DNA of 64,000 nt from MGIIa-L3 sp11892u. GTDB taxonomy: Archaea > Thermoplasmatota > Poseidoniia > Poseidoniales > Poseidoniaceae. Positions 17,291-26,102 of the stretch are shown here, piece after piece. Positions within the stretch are counted from its first letter, which is position 1; the number at the start of each line of letters is the position of its first letter. The stretch lies in NCBI GenBank assembly GCA_965659685.1, contig CBFHXB010000006.1, forward strand, positions 1 through 64,000. Direction: 5' to 3'. The notes beneath the pieces were generated by a model. The model saw only the letters and a program-made list of their open reading frames with translations. It was not told the DNA's origin and ran no database searches. A program made the position numbers and the translations under genes.

Positions 17291-18444
17291 GCTTCCTTGC
17301 TTACGAGGTAATCAATGACCGTGGTGTTGAGCCCACACGCGACGCAGGTGAGTCGGCTGGGTGTCGGGGTGGAGCAGGCGTCGCAGGTGCCGTCCAGTTC
17401 TCCCCAACCTTCGCAATCCGCGCTCATGCAGCGTACGAAGACCCTTCCATCACGACGTTCCAAGTCTTCGCTGAGCGTGCCGCATGAAGGGCAAGAAAGG
17501 TCACCTTCGATGGTCTCTGCATCTTGTGCCGCGTCAAGTTCTGCGAGGTGAGCCGCACGCGTTCTCACCTTGGCATCTTGTCCAAGCATGCGTTGAGGGA
17601 ACCATGCCACCAGCAACAGGCCACTGAGCACGAGGGGTGCCGAGGCGACGTGGAGGGTCAACGTACCCCAACGGTCTGCGAAACGGTCCGATGCAAAGTG
17701 AGCCCCGCTCCAGGCGTTCAGAAGCACGACGATGACCCACACGACGAACAGGGCAGCCCACCCGTAGAGGGAGTGTTCTTCCATTTCTTCTGTCATTCGT
17801 CGAACGTCTTCATGAAGGTGGTTCTCTTCGACGTGGAGGTCGCGGGTTTCCCGCACGGCCGTGCTCAGCATGTAGAGCATGAACACCGCCACCACGGAGA
17901 TCAGTGCCCCCGTGGACAGTTGCGACAAACTCGCATCAAGAGGGAAGTTTGGATTGGAGATGTGGAACAAGAGTTGCGCGAAGAACAGCAAGCCCCAGCT
18001 GACGAACATCGTCAACGCGTGGACGCGCATCACGGGGTAGGTCACCCAAATCCGGACCACAAACCAAATCCACGCGGCCAACGCAGCAAGGGTTTGCACG
18101 TACGACGCACCTGAAACGGTGGTCAGCCCCGTGGTGGTTGGATCACCGCCGCTGAACACTTCGCCGCCAAGGCTTCCGAGGAGGAACGCCAGCATGCCGA
18201 TGCCGAGCGTGATCGCCGCTTCTTTTCTGTCTTCGGCCTTGGTCAACAAGGCGATGAAGGTCCATTCACGGCGGATCCGGTCAATGGGCTCTGTGAGCGG
18301 CCCCATGGGCGGCGATGGGCGTTTGAGGGTCACGTCGGAAAGACGCAACCGCATGTCGAGCGGCGCGTCTTCTTCACGCGCCGGAGCCTCGGCCATGGTG
18401 GGTGGTCGACCAAGCCCATTTGAGGCCTTTCCCCTGCTGGCCAT
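17284..18444 (-). CDS. multi-pass membrane protein with C-terminal zinc ribbons
   Basis: No family is recognised. About six membrane helices lie between residues 75 and 300 (for example AITLGIGMLAFLLGSLGG, TLAALAAWIWFVVRIWV, ALFVVWVIVVLLNAW). The C-terminal 80 residues hold three Cys pairs or triplets (CPSCG, CMSADCEGW, CDACS, CVACG) that look like two zinc ribbons on the cytoplasmic side. The TATA-like GTTTAAC on this strand is only about 20 bases before the ATG, so translation may begin later, at Met17 (18396). It overlaps sufS by seven bases, so the two are translationally coupled. Confidence 0.75.
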   Translation of the reverse strand: MASRGKASNGLGRPPTMAEAPAREEDAPLDMRLRLSDVTLKRPSPPMGPLTEPIDRIRREWTFIALLTKAEDRKEAAITLGIGMLAFLLGSLGGEVFSGGDPTTTGLTTVSGASYVQTLAALAAWIWFVVRIWVTYPVMRVHALTMFVSWGLLFFAQLLFHISNPNFPLDASLSQLSTGALISVVAVFMLYMLSTAVRETRDLHVEENHLHEDVRRMTEEMEEHSLYGWAALFVVWVIVVLLNAWSGAHFASDRFADRWGTLTLHVASAPLVLSGLLLVAWFPQRMLGQDAKVRTRAAHLAELDAAQDAETIEGDLSCPSCGTLSEDLERRDGRVFVRCMSADCEGWGELDGTCDACSTPTPSRLTCVACGLNTTVIDYLVSKEAW

Positions 18445-18458
18445 GATGGAGAGTGAGC

Positions 18459-18466
18459 GTTAAACG
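18459..18466. promoter_or_regulatory. shared TATA-like element, tRNA-Ser and divergent membrane protein
   Basis: CGTTAAACG at 18458-18466 is nearly self-complementary around TTAA. It sits about 25-30 bases before the tRNA-Ser 5' end on the plus strand and about 20 bases before the membrane-protein ATG on the minus strand, so one box could serve both directions. Confidence 0.45.
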
Positions 18467-18489
18467 TGGGTGGCCGCTCGCGGGGTTGA

Positions 18490-18575
18490 GCCGAGATCGC
18501 ATAGCCTGGTAGTGCGCGCGACTGGAAATCGCGTGGGTCCGTCCCTCGGGAGTTCAAATCTCTCTCTCGGCGCCA
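18490..18575 (+). tRNA. tRNA-Ser (anticodon GGA), CCA encoded
   Basis: Class II tRNA with a long variable arm. GCCGAGA (18490-18496) pairs with TCTCGGC (18565-18571), the D loop has CCTGGTAG, the anticodon loop is CTGGAAA and the T loop is TTCAAATC. The discriminator G is followed by an encoded CCA ending at 18575. GGA reads UCC/UCU serine codons. Confidence 0.95.
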
Positions 18576-20201
18576 CTACGACCACACGTCGACTTGCGCT
18601 TGGCATCCCTTCACCCAAGACGCACCTTCGAGGTAAGGGGCGTCCACGATCTCGAGCGGCGCTCCGGGGGTCCCGTCCGACCATGCGCCCATCGGTGTGA
18701 GCAACTCGTGATCCAAGAGGTGAGCGGAGGCAAAATTCGCCGTGATGGTGTCGCCACGTTGTTCAGCGACCAACCATTCAGCGTGCGCGTCAACCCTCCG
18801 GTAGAATCCGTGGTCGGCTAGGGTGTCGTGCACGGGCGTCGATGCCAGGTAATGGGACGCGATGAGCGGCGGGAAGCCGTGGCGGTCGCTTGGAATCCGC
18901 AGTAGCACGACGTCCTCAACGCCGGCTTCGTTGGTCCATCGCATGGCGTGTGCCACGGCGTGACACGGGTCCACGCTGGTGTCGTCTTCAGCAATGGCCA
19001 CGTGAACGAGCGTGGCCTCCGGTCGGCCGGCGAGGCTCCCAAACACCGCGGGATCGCTCGCATGGGTGTAGGGTTGCTCAAGGTCAACGGCGAGTGCCTC
19101 GGTGGCCCAGCCTCGCTCAAACGAGGCAGCAGCGACCATCATCGCCATTCCTGCACCGAGGCTATGACCACCGATGTACATGGCAGAAGGGTCAACCACG
19201 GCACCCATGAGCCACCCTTCAGTGTCGGCCTGTGCGTCGTTCACGATGTATTGCTCCAAGACGTCGAGCGCTGAGGCTATGGCGTCCATCCTCAGCGCGT
19301 GTTGTGGATGGTCAGAGCGCCCTCCAGAAACCGTTGGCTCTTCTTGCCCTTCGATGCTGAAGTACGACGGGTAACTGACGTGGATGGCCACCATGCCTTT
19401 GGCGGCAAGGTGTTCGGTCCAATCGGTGTAATCCGACGCTTCGGGTGCTCCACGGCCATGGAAAATCAACCCAAGCGGGACGCGCATGCCGGGAGGTTCA
19501 ACGGTGTACACCGGCCAGGTGACCGTCAGCAGTGACACGTCCTCAACCCGTTCACCGACCTGGAGCTCAGCGACGTGACTCGGCAGGTCGTAGGACAAGG
19601 TGGTGGTCACGGTTTGAAACGGTCCTGGTTGAGCACCGTAGCCTTGTGTGGGGGACGGTGGAGGGCTTGGAAGGACGTTCATCGCAGCAGGCAGCGCTGG
19701 CGTGATGGACATGAGGGCAACCAGACCGATCGCGACCGCAGTGGCCCGTGCGGTTCGCTTTGCCTCTGGGTCCAATCCCCACTGGATGCTGGTTGGAATC
19801 AGACCGAGGGCCATCGCTGCAGGAGCGAGGATGAACGCGCCACGGTAGAAGGCCCGATCGAGCAAGACGTGGGTGCCGAGCAAGGCCAAACACCAACCTG
19901 CAAGGCCGACGCATCCCAAGCGAAGGTAGGGCCGGATTCGGTCGCTCATCCGTCGGTCGGCCATCGCGAGAGCCACCGCGAACGTGGCTCCAACAAGCAA
20001 CAAGATGCGAAGGTCACGGAGCAGGAAATCGAGGGACAGAGCGCGCAAGGCTGACGGCCAAAACGCATCGGCGGGGGGCTCGCCTTTGGCCAATCGGAAA
20101 AGAATGGGGACGACTTCGACGGCCGCTCCGGCCAAGCCAGCCAACCACCACGTCCACGGTTTGATGGAGTGACCTGCATCGTTCTGTGCAGGCGCCTCCA
20201 T
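18576..20201 (-). CDS. membrane-embedded alpha/beta hydrolase
   Basis: The N-terminal third has five membrane helices (about residues 17-36, 62-82, 93-113, 121-138, 152-172). It is followed by an outward-facing alpha/beta hydrolase domain of the dienelactone-hydrolase/chlorophyllase kind. The nucleophile is Ser347 in GGHSLGAGMA, the oxyanion region is LIFHGRGAPEAS, and SDRHGFP near residue 466 supplies a likely catalytic His. The substrate is unknown; an esterase or lipase is likely. Its stop codon directly abuts the encoded CCA of tRNA-Ser. The start ATG follows AAGGGAAGACC. Confidence 0.75.
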   Translation of the reverse strand: MEAPAQNDAGHSIKPWTWWLAGLAGAAVEVVPILFRLAKGEPPADAFWPSALRALSLDFLLRDLRILLLVGATFAVALAMADRRMSDRIRPYLRLGCVGLAGWCLALLGTHVLLDRAFYRGAFILAPAAMALGLIPTSIQWGLDPEAKRTARATAVAIGLVALMSITPALPAAMNVLPSPPPSPTQGYGAQPGPFQTVTTTLSYDLPSHVAELQVGERVEDVSLLTVTWPVYTVEPPGMRVPLGLIFHGRGAPEASDYTDWTEHLAAKGMVAIHVSYPSYFSIEGQEEPTVSGGRSDHPQHALRMDAIASALDVLEQYIVNDAQADTEGWLMGAVVDPSAMYIGGHSLGAGMAMMVAAASFERGWATEALAVDLEQPYTHASDPAVFGSLAGRPEATLVHVAIAEDDTSVDPCHAVAHAMRWTNEAGVEDVVLLRIPSDRHGFPPLIASHYLASTPVHDTLADHGFYRRVDAHAEWLVAEQRGDTITANFASAHLLDHELLTPMGAWSDGTPGAPLEIVDAPYLEGASWVKGCQAQVDVWS

Positions 20202-20262
20202 GGTCTTCCCTTATTTCGTCCAACTTCAACCCATGTTTCACAGGTTGCCCTTCCACGAAGCG

Positions 20263-20270
20263 GTTATATC
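20263..20270 (+). promoter_or_regulatory. TATA box of tRNA-Thr
   Basis: GTTATATC centred about 28 bases before the tRNA 5' end at 20295, in the spacing expected of an archaeal box A for a transcript that starts at or just before the mature tRNA. Confidence 0.7.
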
Positions 20271-20294
20271 CACCCTTCAGGTGGGCCGAATCAC

Positions 20295-20366
20295 GCCACC
20301 GTGGCTTAGCGGTATAGCACCTCATTGGTAATGAGGAGGTCGCGAGTTCGATTCTCGCCGGTGGCT
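20295..20366 (+). tRNA. tRNA-Thr (anticodon GGU)
   Basis: GCCACCG pairs with CGGTGGC, the anticodon stem-loop is CTCATTGGTAATGAG and the T arm is CGAGTTCGATTCTCG. The discriminator base is T and the following bases are CCT, so CCA is not encoded, unlike tRNA-Ser upstream. GGU reads ACC/ACU threonine codons. Confidence 0.95.
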
Positions 20367-20460
20367 CCTTCCCCACAAAACCCGCTGCTCTGCGTTTTTG
20401 ACCGTCAATCATTAAAGTGCGATTTCGGAAATCGACGGTTTGGAAGGCATTGCTTTCCAG

Positions 20461-20655
20461 ATGGGATGCACGATGAGCAAGCGAGAGCAAGGCATGGAAA
20501 TGAAACAAAGGATGACTGAATTACAGACGCAGGTGGAGGACCTCAAGGCCCTTGTGAACACCTTGCTGAGCGTGATCTGCGAGGAACCGGACGGGCAACA
20601 CTCTGGCTCGGCTCCGAGCCTCGAAGGTGGCCCAGCAACGTCCTACTGCATGTGA
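20461..20655 (+). CDS. small coiled-coil protein
   Basis: Unrecognised 64-residue protein. The middle (MEMKQRMTELQTQVEDLKALVNTLL) has heptad-like hydrophobic spacing and should form a short coiled coil, so it may dimerise. The rest is polar and ends in Cys-Met. The element ATTAAAG at 20411-20417 would place the transcript start near 20440. TTG 20440, ATG 20461 and ATG 20473 are all possible starts. It ends four bases from the convergent rtcB. Whether it is expressed is uncertain. Confidence 0.45.
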   Translation: MGCTMSKREQGMEMKQRMTELQTQVEDLKALVNTLLSVICEEPDGQHSGSAPSLEGGPATSYCM

Positions 20656-20658
20656 ACA

Positions 20659-22131
20659 TCAGCCTTTCACGACCACCCGCGGTGAGAGCCTCACCACGCG
20701 GCGTGCCAGTCCAGCGTCTTCTGTGGCGTCAACCACGTCGTCGACGGGCTTGTAGGCCTCAGGTGCTTCTTCGGCCAAACCACGTTCCGTGCCGTGTTTG
20801 AGGTGAACTCCCGATTCGCTGAGGCGTTCCATCAACGCCGGGACATCGACGTGTTTGCGGGCCGCAGCACGGGACAACCGGCGTCCCGCACCATGGCAAG
20901 ATGATCCAAAGGCTACGTTCATGCCGATTTTGGGTCCTGCCATCAACCACGATCCTGTACCCATATCGCCTGGGACGAGCACAGGTTGCCCCGTGGCTTG
21001 GTGTTCCGGGCAAAGCCCGTCGTGGGATCCGGGGAAGGCGCGTGTGGCTCCTTTTCGATGGACGCTGCACGTGCACCGCTTTCCGTTGATGACGTGTTCC
21101 TCGTCCTTGGCGATGTTGTGCGCGACGTCGTAGACCGTCGACCACTCCATGGTCGTGCGCGTGTGGGCCTCGAGGGCCGTGATCAACCGTTGGGCCAACA
21201 CCGCACGGTTTGCGAAGGCGTAATTTGCTGCCGCCCCCATGGCACCGAGGTAGGATTCTGCTTCAGGGGAATGCCTTGGGGCCGCGGCCAATTGCCGGTC
21301 AGGGATCCACCAATCGTAGGTTTGGTGCCGCCAACCACCGTCGTCAGAGGTGAATTGACGCTCAAGATGGCGCACATGGTCGGTGCACACTTGATGGCCG
21401 AGTCCCCGGCTTCCGGAGTGAATCATCGCCACCAACTGTCCCTCGAAGAGCCCCCACGCCTCCGCGGTTTCTGCGTCCACCACCTGTTCCACTGCTTGCA
21501 ATTCTGCGAAGTGGTTCCCGCTTCCGAGGGTCCCCAAACTGGTGGCTCCTCGCTCCAAGGCGCGTTGGGAAACGGCGTCGACATCGGCTTCAAGGCGGCC
21601 TTTGGATTCGAGCCGGAGGACATCGTCGACGGCTCCGAGGCCGAGGTCAGCGGCGGCGGCCGCCCCTTCCTCGAGGACGTTCATGAGGTCACGTGAGCTG
21701 ACTTCGACACCACCGCGTCCCGAAGTTCCTGAAGGGAGGCGTCCACCGAGCCTGCGGGCAAATTTTGCTGGGTCGGGGAGGTCATCCGCACTCATGTCGA
21801 AAGCCAGCATCCGTACGCCGCAGTTGATGTCGAAACCGACCGCTCCTGGACTGACGGCTCCGCCCAATTCGCCGGCATCATGGTCGGTTGCGAGCACGCC
21901 GCCAATGGGCAACCCGTAGCCAAAATGGTGGTCCGCCATCGCCCAAACACGGCCTACGGCGCCTGGGAGTGACGCCGCGTTGACCAGTTGTTCTGGGGCA
22001 CGCTCATCGCCGGTCAAGATCGCGTCCAAATCCGAGCCGACAATGGCGGCGTCGGTCACCATGCGGCCGTGCTTTCGGATGCCGATGACGCTGGGCCCGA
22101 GCGGCTCCACGTGATCGCGCCAGTCCGGCAT
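20659..22131 (-). CDS. rtcB: tRNA-splicing ligase RtcB
   Basis: Mn/GTP-dependent RNA ligase that joins tRNA exons through a 2',3'-cyclic phosphate and 5'-OH end. Metal-binding and catalytic segments are intact: GFDINCGVRM (metal Cys), GTLGSGNHFAE, HSGSRGLGHQV, YDVAHNIAKDEEH and SSCHGAGR, whose His is guanylated in the family. At 490 residues it is the normal archaeal size and has no intein, which many archaeal rtcB genes do carry. It diverges from alaS. Confidence 0.95.
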   Translation of the reverse strand: MPDWRDHVEPLGPSVIGIRKHGRMVTDAAIVGSDLDAILTGDERAPEQLVNAASLPGAVGRVWAMADHHFGYGLPIGGVLATDHDAGELGGAVSPGAVGFDINCGVRMLAFDMSADDLPDPAKFARRLGGRLPSGTSGRGGVEVSSRDLMNVLEEGAAAAADLGLGAVDDVLRLESKGRLEADVDAVSQRALERGATSLGTLGSGNHFAELQAVEQVVDAETAEAWGLFEGQLVAMIHSGSRGLGHQVCTDHVRHLERQFTSDDGGWRHQTYDWWIPDRQLAAAPRHSPEAESYLGAMGAAANYAFANRAVLAQRLITALEAHTRTTMEWSTVYDVAHNIAKDEEHVINGKRCTCSVHRKGATRAFPGSHDGLCPEHQATGQPVLVPGDMGTGSWLMAGPKIGMNVAFGSSCHGAGRRLSRAAARKHVDVPALMERLSESGVHLKHGTERGLAEEAPEAYKPVDDVVDATEDAGLARRVVRLSPRVVVKG

Positions 22132-22219
22132 GTGTGGTGCTCTGCACCCGCCTCCTTCACGCTTTGGACGGGCGAGCCTTCAAGGAGCGGTGTCATGACC
22201 CGTGTTCCGGGGAGTGACG

Positions 22220-25060
22220 ATGGAGGGCCTCAGGTTCCAGACGCTCATCGACCGCGGTTACGACCGCCGCACGTGCGAGGTCAGCGGCTTGCCGTATTGG
22301 ACCTGTGATCCGAACCGGACCACCAGCGGAGACACCGACCAAGATCCGTACACCTTCATCGGCCAGCCCATCCTTCCGGGTTTTGATGAGCGTGGTCACG
22401 CGCTGAAGGAGCGAATGCGGGAAGCCTTCCTGAGCGCGTTTGAGGCCTCTGAGCACACCCGAATTGACCCCTATCCCGTGCTTGCTCGATGGCGTGATGA
22501 CATCCACCTCACCATTGCGTCCATCGCGGACTTCCAACCTCACGTAACCAGTGGACTTGCCGATCCGCCGGCCAATCCTCTCACGATTTCTCAACCCTGC
22601 ATTCGCTTGACCGACGTTGACGCCGTGGGTCGTTCAGGTCGGCATCTGACGACCTTCGAGATGATGGCTCATCACGTGTTCAACCGCCCTGAAGACGGGA
22701 TTGAGCACTATTGGATCGAGACGTGCGTTGACCTTTGTCACCGCTTGCTGACGGACACCTTCGGCATCCATCCAAACGAAGTGACCTACGTAGAGAATCC
22801 ATGGAGTGGAGGCGGGAACGCAGGGGCGGCCGTCGAGGTCATCGTCGGCGGCCTTGAACTGGCCACGCTGGTCTTCATGGATCTCGAAGAACACCCCGAG
22901 GGTGATGTGGACATCAAGGGCGTCATGTACCGCACGATGCCGTTGCAAATCATCGACACCGGGTATGGCCTGGAGCGCTTTTGTTGGGCGGCTGCGGGCA
23001 CCCCTACCATCTACGAAGCCATCTACCCAGAATCGGTGGCTTGGCTCAAAGATTTGGCCAATTTCGACGCGGTGCTTGCTGCCCACAAGGGCGTCGATGT
23101 TGAGCGTCTGCTCGGTGAATTGAGCCGGCTCAACGGCATCATGAACATCGAGGCAGGGGTCGACGCCGACGCCTTGCAAGCCACCTTGATCCAACGCCTT
23201 GCTGAAGCGGGTGTTGACGTGGACGTGGCCGTCTTGACGGCCGTGACCGAACCATTGGCCCGCATCTACGCCATTCCCGATCACCTTCATGCCCTCGCTC
23301 ACATGCTTGGCGACGGTTTGGTGCCCTCCAACGCGAAGGACGGCTATTTGGCACGCATGCTTGCTCGTCGCGTGTTGCGCATGTCCAACGAATTGGAACT
23401 CGACGTGTCCTTGGGTGACATGATGGCCCACCACTTGGACCACCATCTCCCTGGACGAAAGATGAAGCAGACCCGGGAAGGGATGCTTCACATCCTCGAC
23501 CTCGAAGAAGCGCGGTACAACGAGATGATGCGAAAATCGGATCGCTTGGTCCGCAAGGCCCTCGAATCAACGCCAAAGGACGCGATTTCCGTCCACGACG
23601 ATCTTTTGTTTGAGTTGGCCGATGTCCACGGCCTTCAACCGGAAATTGTCATCGGCGTCGGCCTGGAAGCCGGTTGGAACAACCTCGTGCTACGGGCCGG
23701 ATTTGCCGCAGAAATGGCCGAGCGTCACGCGCGGCTCGCCAAGGAAGCGGCCTCCTCGACCAAGGAAGCTGCGATGGTGGAAGACCTTCCCGACCTCCCC
23801 GCCACGAGCCTGCTGTTCTACGACGACGTTCACCTCACTGAAATGGAGGCCAGCGTGTTGGCATGCCGTCCGCTCACCGGCCAACACGCCGAAGGTCCAA
23901 CCCACGCCGTGGTGCTCGACAAGACCTGCTTCTATCCCGAAGGTGGCGGACAAGAAGGGGACCATGGTCGCCTCTCCACCGAAGCCAGCGACCGACGCGT
24001 GTTGGACACCAAGAAGCAAGGCGATCATGTGCTGCACCTTGTCGACGGGCCGTTGGAGGTCGGCGATCTGGTGCAAGGTTCGCTCGACGCGTCGCGTCGT
24101 CAGCAGCTGATGGACCACCACACCGCCGTTCACATCGTCGGTGGTGCAGCACGCCGAATCCTCGGCCCACACATCTTCCAAGCCGGTGCAAACAAGTCCG
24201 TGGACAGTGCCCGTTTGGACATCACCCACCACACCCGCTTGCAGCGCGAAGATTTGGACGCCATCGAACGGCTGGCCAACGACGTCTTGGCTCAGGTTCA
24301 GCGCACGGAAAAGACGGAACTTGACCGGAAAGATGCTGACCGGAAGCACGGGTTCGACTTGTACCAAGGCGGTGCGCCCAAGGGTGCATCGGTGCGGATC
24401 CTCCGCATCGCGGACCATGATATTCAGGCCTGCGGTGGCACCCATCATGACGAACCCGGCCGTATCGGCTCCATTCGCATCGTTCGGTCCTCGGCCGTAC
24501 AAGACGGCGTGGAACGCTTGACCATCGTCTCCGGCCAAGCGGCCCTTCGGTACGCCCGGCAGCAAGATGCTCTTCTCCGGGCCGCATCGGATGCCCTCAG
24601 CGTCACACCGGAAGATCTGCCCCGTGCTGCTGAGCGTTTCTTCACCGAGTGGAAAGACCAACAAAAGCGGATCAAACGCATGGAGCAAGAGATTGCCAAA
24701 CTCCGAACGAGCGGTGGCGACGGCGGTGCCACCATGGTGGACGGCGTTCGTGTCATTGTGCAAGAGGTCGATGCCGACCTCAAGCAACTCACCAACATGC
24801 TCGGTGCCATGACGCGTGATCCTGAGCAACCGACCGTCGCGGTCCTGGGTTCCAGAGAAGGTGGCGGGAAGCTTTTGGTCGCCCTGACCGAAGGGACGAT
24901 CGCGGCCGAGCGGTACGATGCAGTCACCGTGCTGCGCGCCATCTCCTCACACATCAAAGGCGGTGGAGGCGGCCGACCCACCTTCGCACAAGGCGGCGGC
25001 TCCAACCCTGACGGTCTCCCGGACGCGTTGGCCGAAGCCAAATCACTCCTTGGCGCGTGA
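22220..25060 (+). CDS. alaS: alanyl-tRNA synthetase, archaeal type
   Basis: Charges tRNA-Ala and edits mischarged Ser/Gly. It has the archaeal N-terminal extension (YWTCDPNRTTSGDTD), the class II core with NPWSGGGNAG and DTGYGLERFCW, an editing domain with HHTAVH and CGGTH metal sites, and a C-Ala domain with the GGGGRPTFAQGGG end. The ATG at 22220 is chosen because GGGGAG at 22209-22214 precedes it; a GTG six codons upstream is less likely. At 946 residues it is full length. It ends one base from the convergent Nudix gene. Confidence 0.96.
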   Translation: MEGLRFQTLIDRGYDRRTCEVSGLPYWTCDPNRTTSGDTDQDPYTFIGQPILPGFDERGHALKERMREAFLSAFEASEHTRIDPYPVLARWRDDIHLTIASIADFQPHVTSGLADPPANPLTISQPCIRLTDVDAVGRSGRHLTTFEMMAHHVFNRPEDGIEHYWIETCVDLCHRLLTDTFGIHPNEVTYVENPWSGGGNAGAAVEVIVGGLELATLVFMDLEEHPEGDVDIKGVMYRTMPLQIIDTGYGLERFCWAAAGTPTIYEAIYPESVAWLKDLANFDAVLAAHKGVDVERLLGELSRLNGIMNIEAGVDADALQATLIQRLAEAGVDVDVAVLTAVTEPLARIYAIPDHLHALAHMLGDGLVPSNAKDGYLARMLARRVLRMSNELELDVSLGDMMAHHLDHHLPGRKMKQTREGMLHILDLEEARYNEMMRKSDRLVRKALESTPKDAISVHDDLLFELADVHGLQPEIVIGVGLEAGWNNLVLRAGFAAEMAERHARLAKEAASSTKEAAMVEDLPDLPATSLLFYDDVHLTEMEASVLACRPLTGQHAEGPTHAVVLDKTCFYPEGGGQEGDHGRLSTEASDRRVLDTKKQGDHVLHLVDGPLEVGDLVQGSLDASRRQQLMDHHTAVHIVGGAARRILGPHIFQAGANKSVDSARLDITHHTRLQREDLDAIERLANDVLAQVQRTEKTELDRKDADRKHGFDLYQGGAPKGASVRILRIADHDIQACGGTHHDEPGRIGSIRIVRSSAVQDGVERLTIVSGQAALRYARQQDALLRAASDALSVTPEDLPRAAERFFTEWKDQQKRIKRMEQEIAKLRTSGGDGGATMVDGVRVIVQEVDADLKQLTNMLGAMTRDPEQPTVAVLGSREGGGKLLVALTEGTIAAERYDAVTVLRAISSHIKGGGGGRPTFAQGGGSNPDGLPDALAEAKSLLGA

Positions 25061-25061
25061 T

Positions 25062-25793
25062 TCACCGCTCAAGGTGAGCCTTGAGGGCGGTGCGGTCAAA
25101 GTACGACACGGCGTGTTCCAATGCTTCACGGGCGGGGAACCACGCTCCTTCTGCGATTTCTGAGGGCTCCACAGTAATGCGTTGATTAACGGTTTCCGTC
25201 GAGGTGTAGGTGAACGAAAGGAAGGAGAGCCCGCGCCGATCGAACACGCGCTGGGTCACCACAGGTGCCGCGTCGTTGAGCGTGATACGGAGACCAAACT
25301 CTTCGAAGGCCTCGCGAATGCAGCCTGCATGAGGATGCTCATCGTGGTCCAAATAACCTCCAGGTAGGGTCCAATGCCCCGTGAAGTGACCTCTGGCCAC
25401 CCGTCCCATCAGCACGTGCCCTTCATCGTTCACAACGATGGCTTTGCTGACCACCCTGTGGAGGCTGCGGTAAACGCTCTCTCGAGCGACCGGATGAACG
25501 GCGTTGTCGCTGATCAGGTCGTCTTTCCAAGGCCATGATTCGGGCCAAGGAATGTGTGGGTAGGCCTTGAGCACCGTGACGCCAGGGTTCACGTCGTCGT
25601 GGTTAACCCGCTGTGGTTCGGCATGGTCAATGCCCATGGACGCCACTTCGGAGGGGGTCGGGAAGCGGAGGAAGGGTTCGTTCACGATGCGACCACGCTG
25701 TGCCGCGATTGGTCCGCGGCCTTCTGCGTCGACGAGCAACACTTTGCCGTCGTGCTCAAGATGGACCACGACGGGAGGATGGTCCATGGTCAT
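25062..25793 (-). CDS. Nudix hydrolase
   Basis: MutT/Nudix-fold pyrophosphohydrolase. The Nudix box is complete (GYLDHDE, then REAFEEFGL; pattern Gx5Ex7REUxEExGU) in the C-terminal half, preceded by VSKAIVVNDEGHVLMGRV and GHWTLPGG. The N-terminal 110 residues are an extra domain with no recognised family. The ATG at 25793 overlaps a TGA in another frame (ATGA), which may be the end of a further upstream gene now hidden by the assembly gap. The substrate is unknown. Confidence 0.88.
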   Translation of the reverse strand: MTMDHPPVVVHLEHDGKVLLVDAEGRGPIAAQRGRIVNEPFLRFPTPSEVASMGIDHAEPQRVNHDDVNPGVTVLKAYPHIPWPESWPWKDDLISDNAVHPVARESVYRSLHRVVSKAIVVNDEGHVLMGRVARGHFTGHWTLPGGYLDHDEHPHAGCIREAFEEFGLRITLNDAAPVVTQRVFDRRGLSFLSFTYTSTETVNQRITVEPSEIAEGAWFPAREALEHAVSYFDRTALKAHLER

Positions 25794-26102
25794 GCTGTGG
25801 ACCCTTCACGCATGAACGATGCGGTCCTTCCAGCGCCATCTTCATGGACGGGACCTCCGGTTGCCCGTCNNNNNNNNNNNNNNNNNNNNNNNNNNNNNNN
25901 NNNNNNNNNNNNNNNNNNNNNNNNNNNNNNNNNNNNNNNNNNNNNNNNNNNNNNNNNNNNNNNNNCGGCTCGTCTCGGCGGTGTTTCAAAGATCAAAACC
26001 GCCCTTCCCGCGAACATTTTTGCAGAGATTCCTGAACATGTGCCTTGGCTTGATTAATCGTCGATAGCGAAGGCCTTTGAAGCACCGCGCGGCCCCACCG
26101 GT
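25794..26102. other. gap-containing spacer between Nudix and subtilase genes
   Basis: Ninety-six Ns at 25870-25965 interrupt a 309-base stretch. On the minus strand a frame begins at 26017 (MFAGRAVLIFETPPRRA), stays open into the gap, and emerges on the far side to end MREGSTA at a TGA overlapping the Nudix ATG, so a small or partial gene could be hidden. On the plus strand TTGATTAATCG near 26049-26059 is a weak TATA candidate for the subtilase. Nothing else is supported. Confidence 0.4.

Noticed and set aside
20659..22131. Intein in rtcB
   Set aside because: Motifs from the metal Cys to CHGAGR run at normal spacing for a 490-residue protein, leaving no room for an intein.
23690..24829. 379-residue minus-strand frame
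   Set aside because: Lies wholly inside alaS, whose editing and C-terminal domains are clear.
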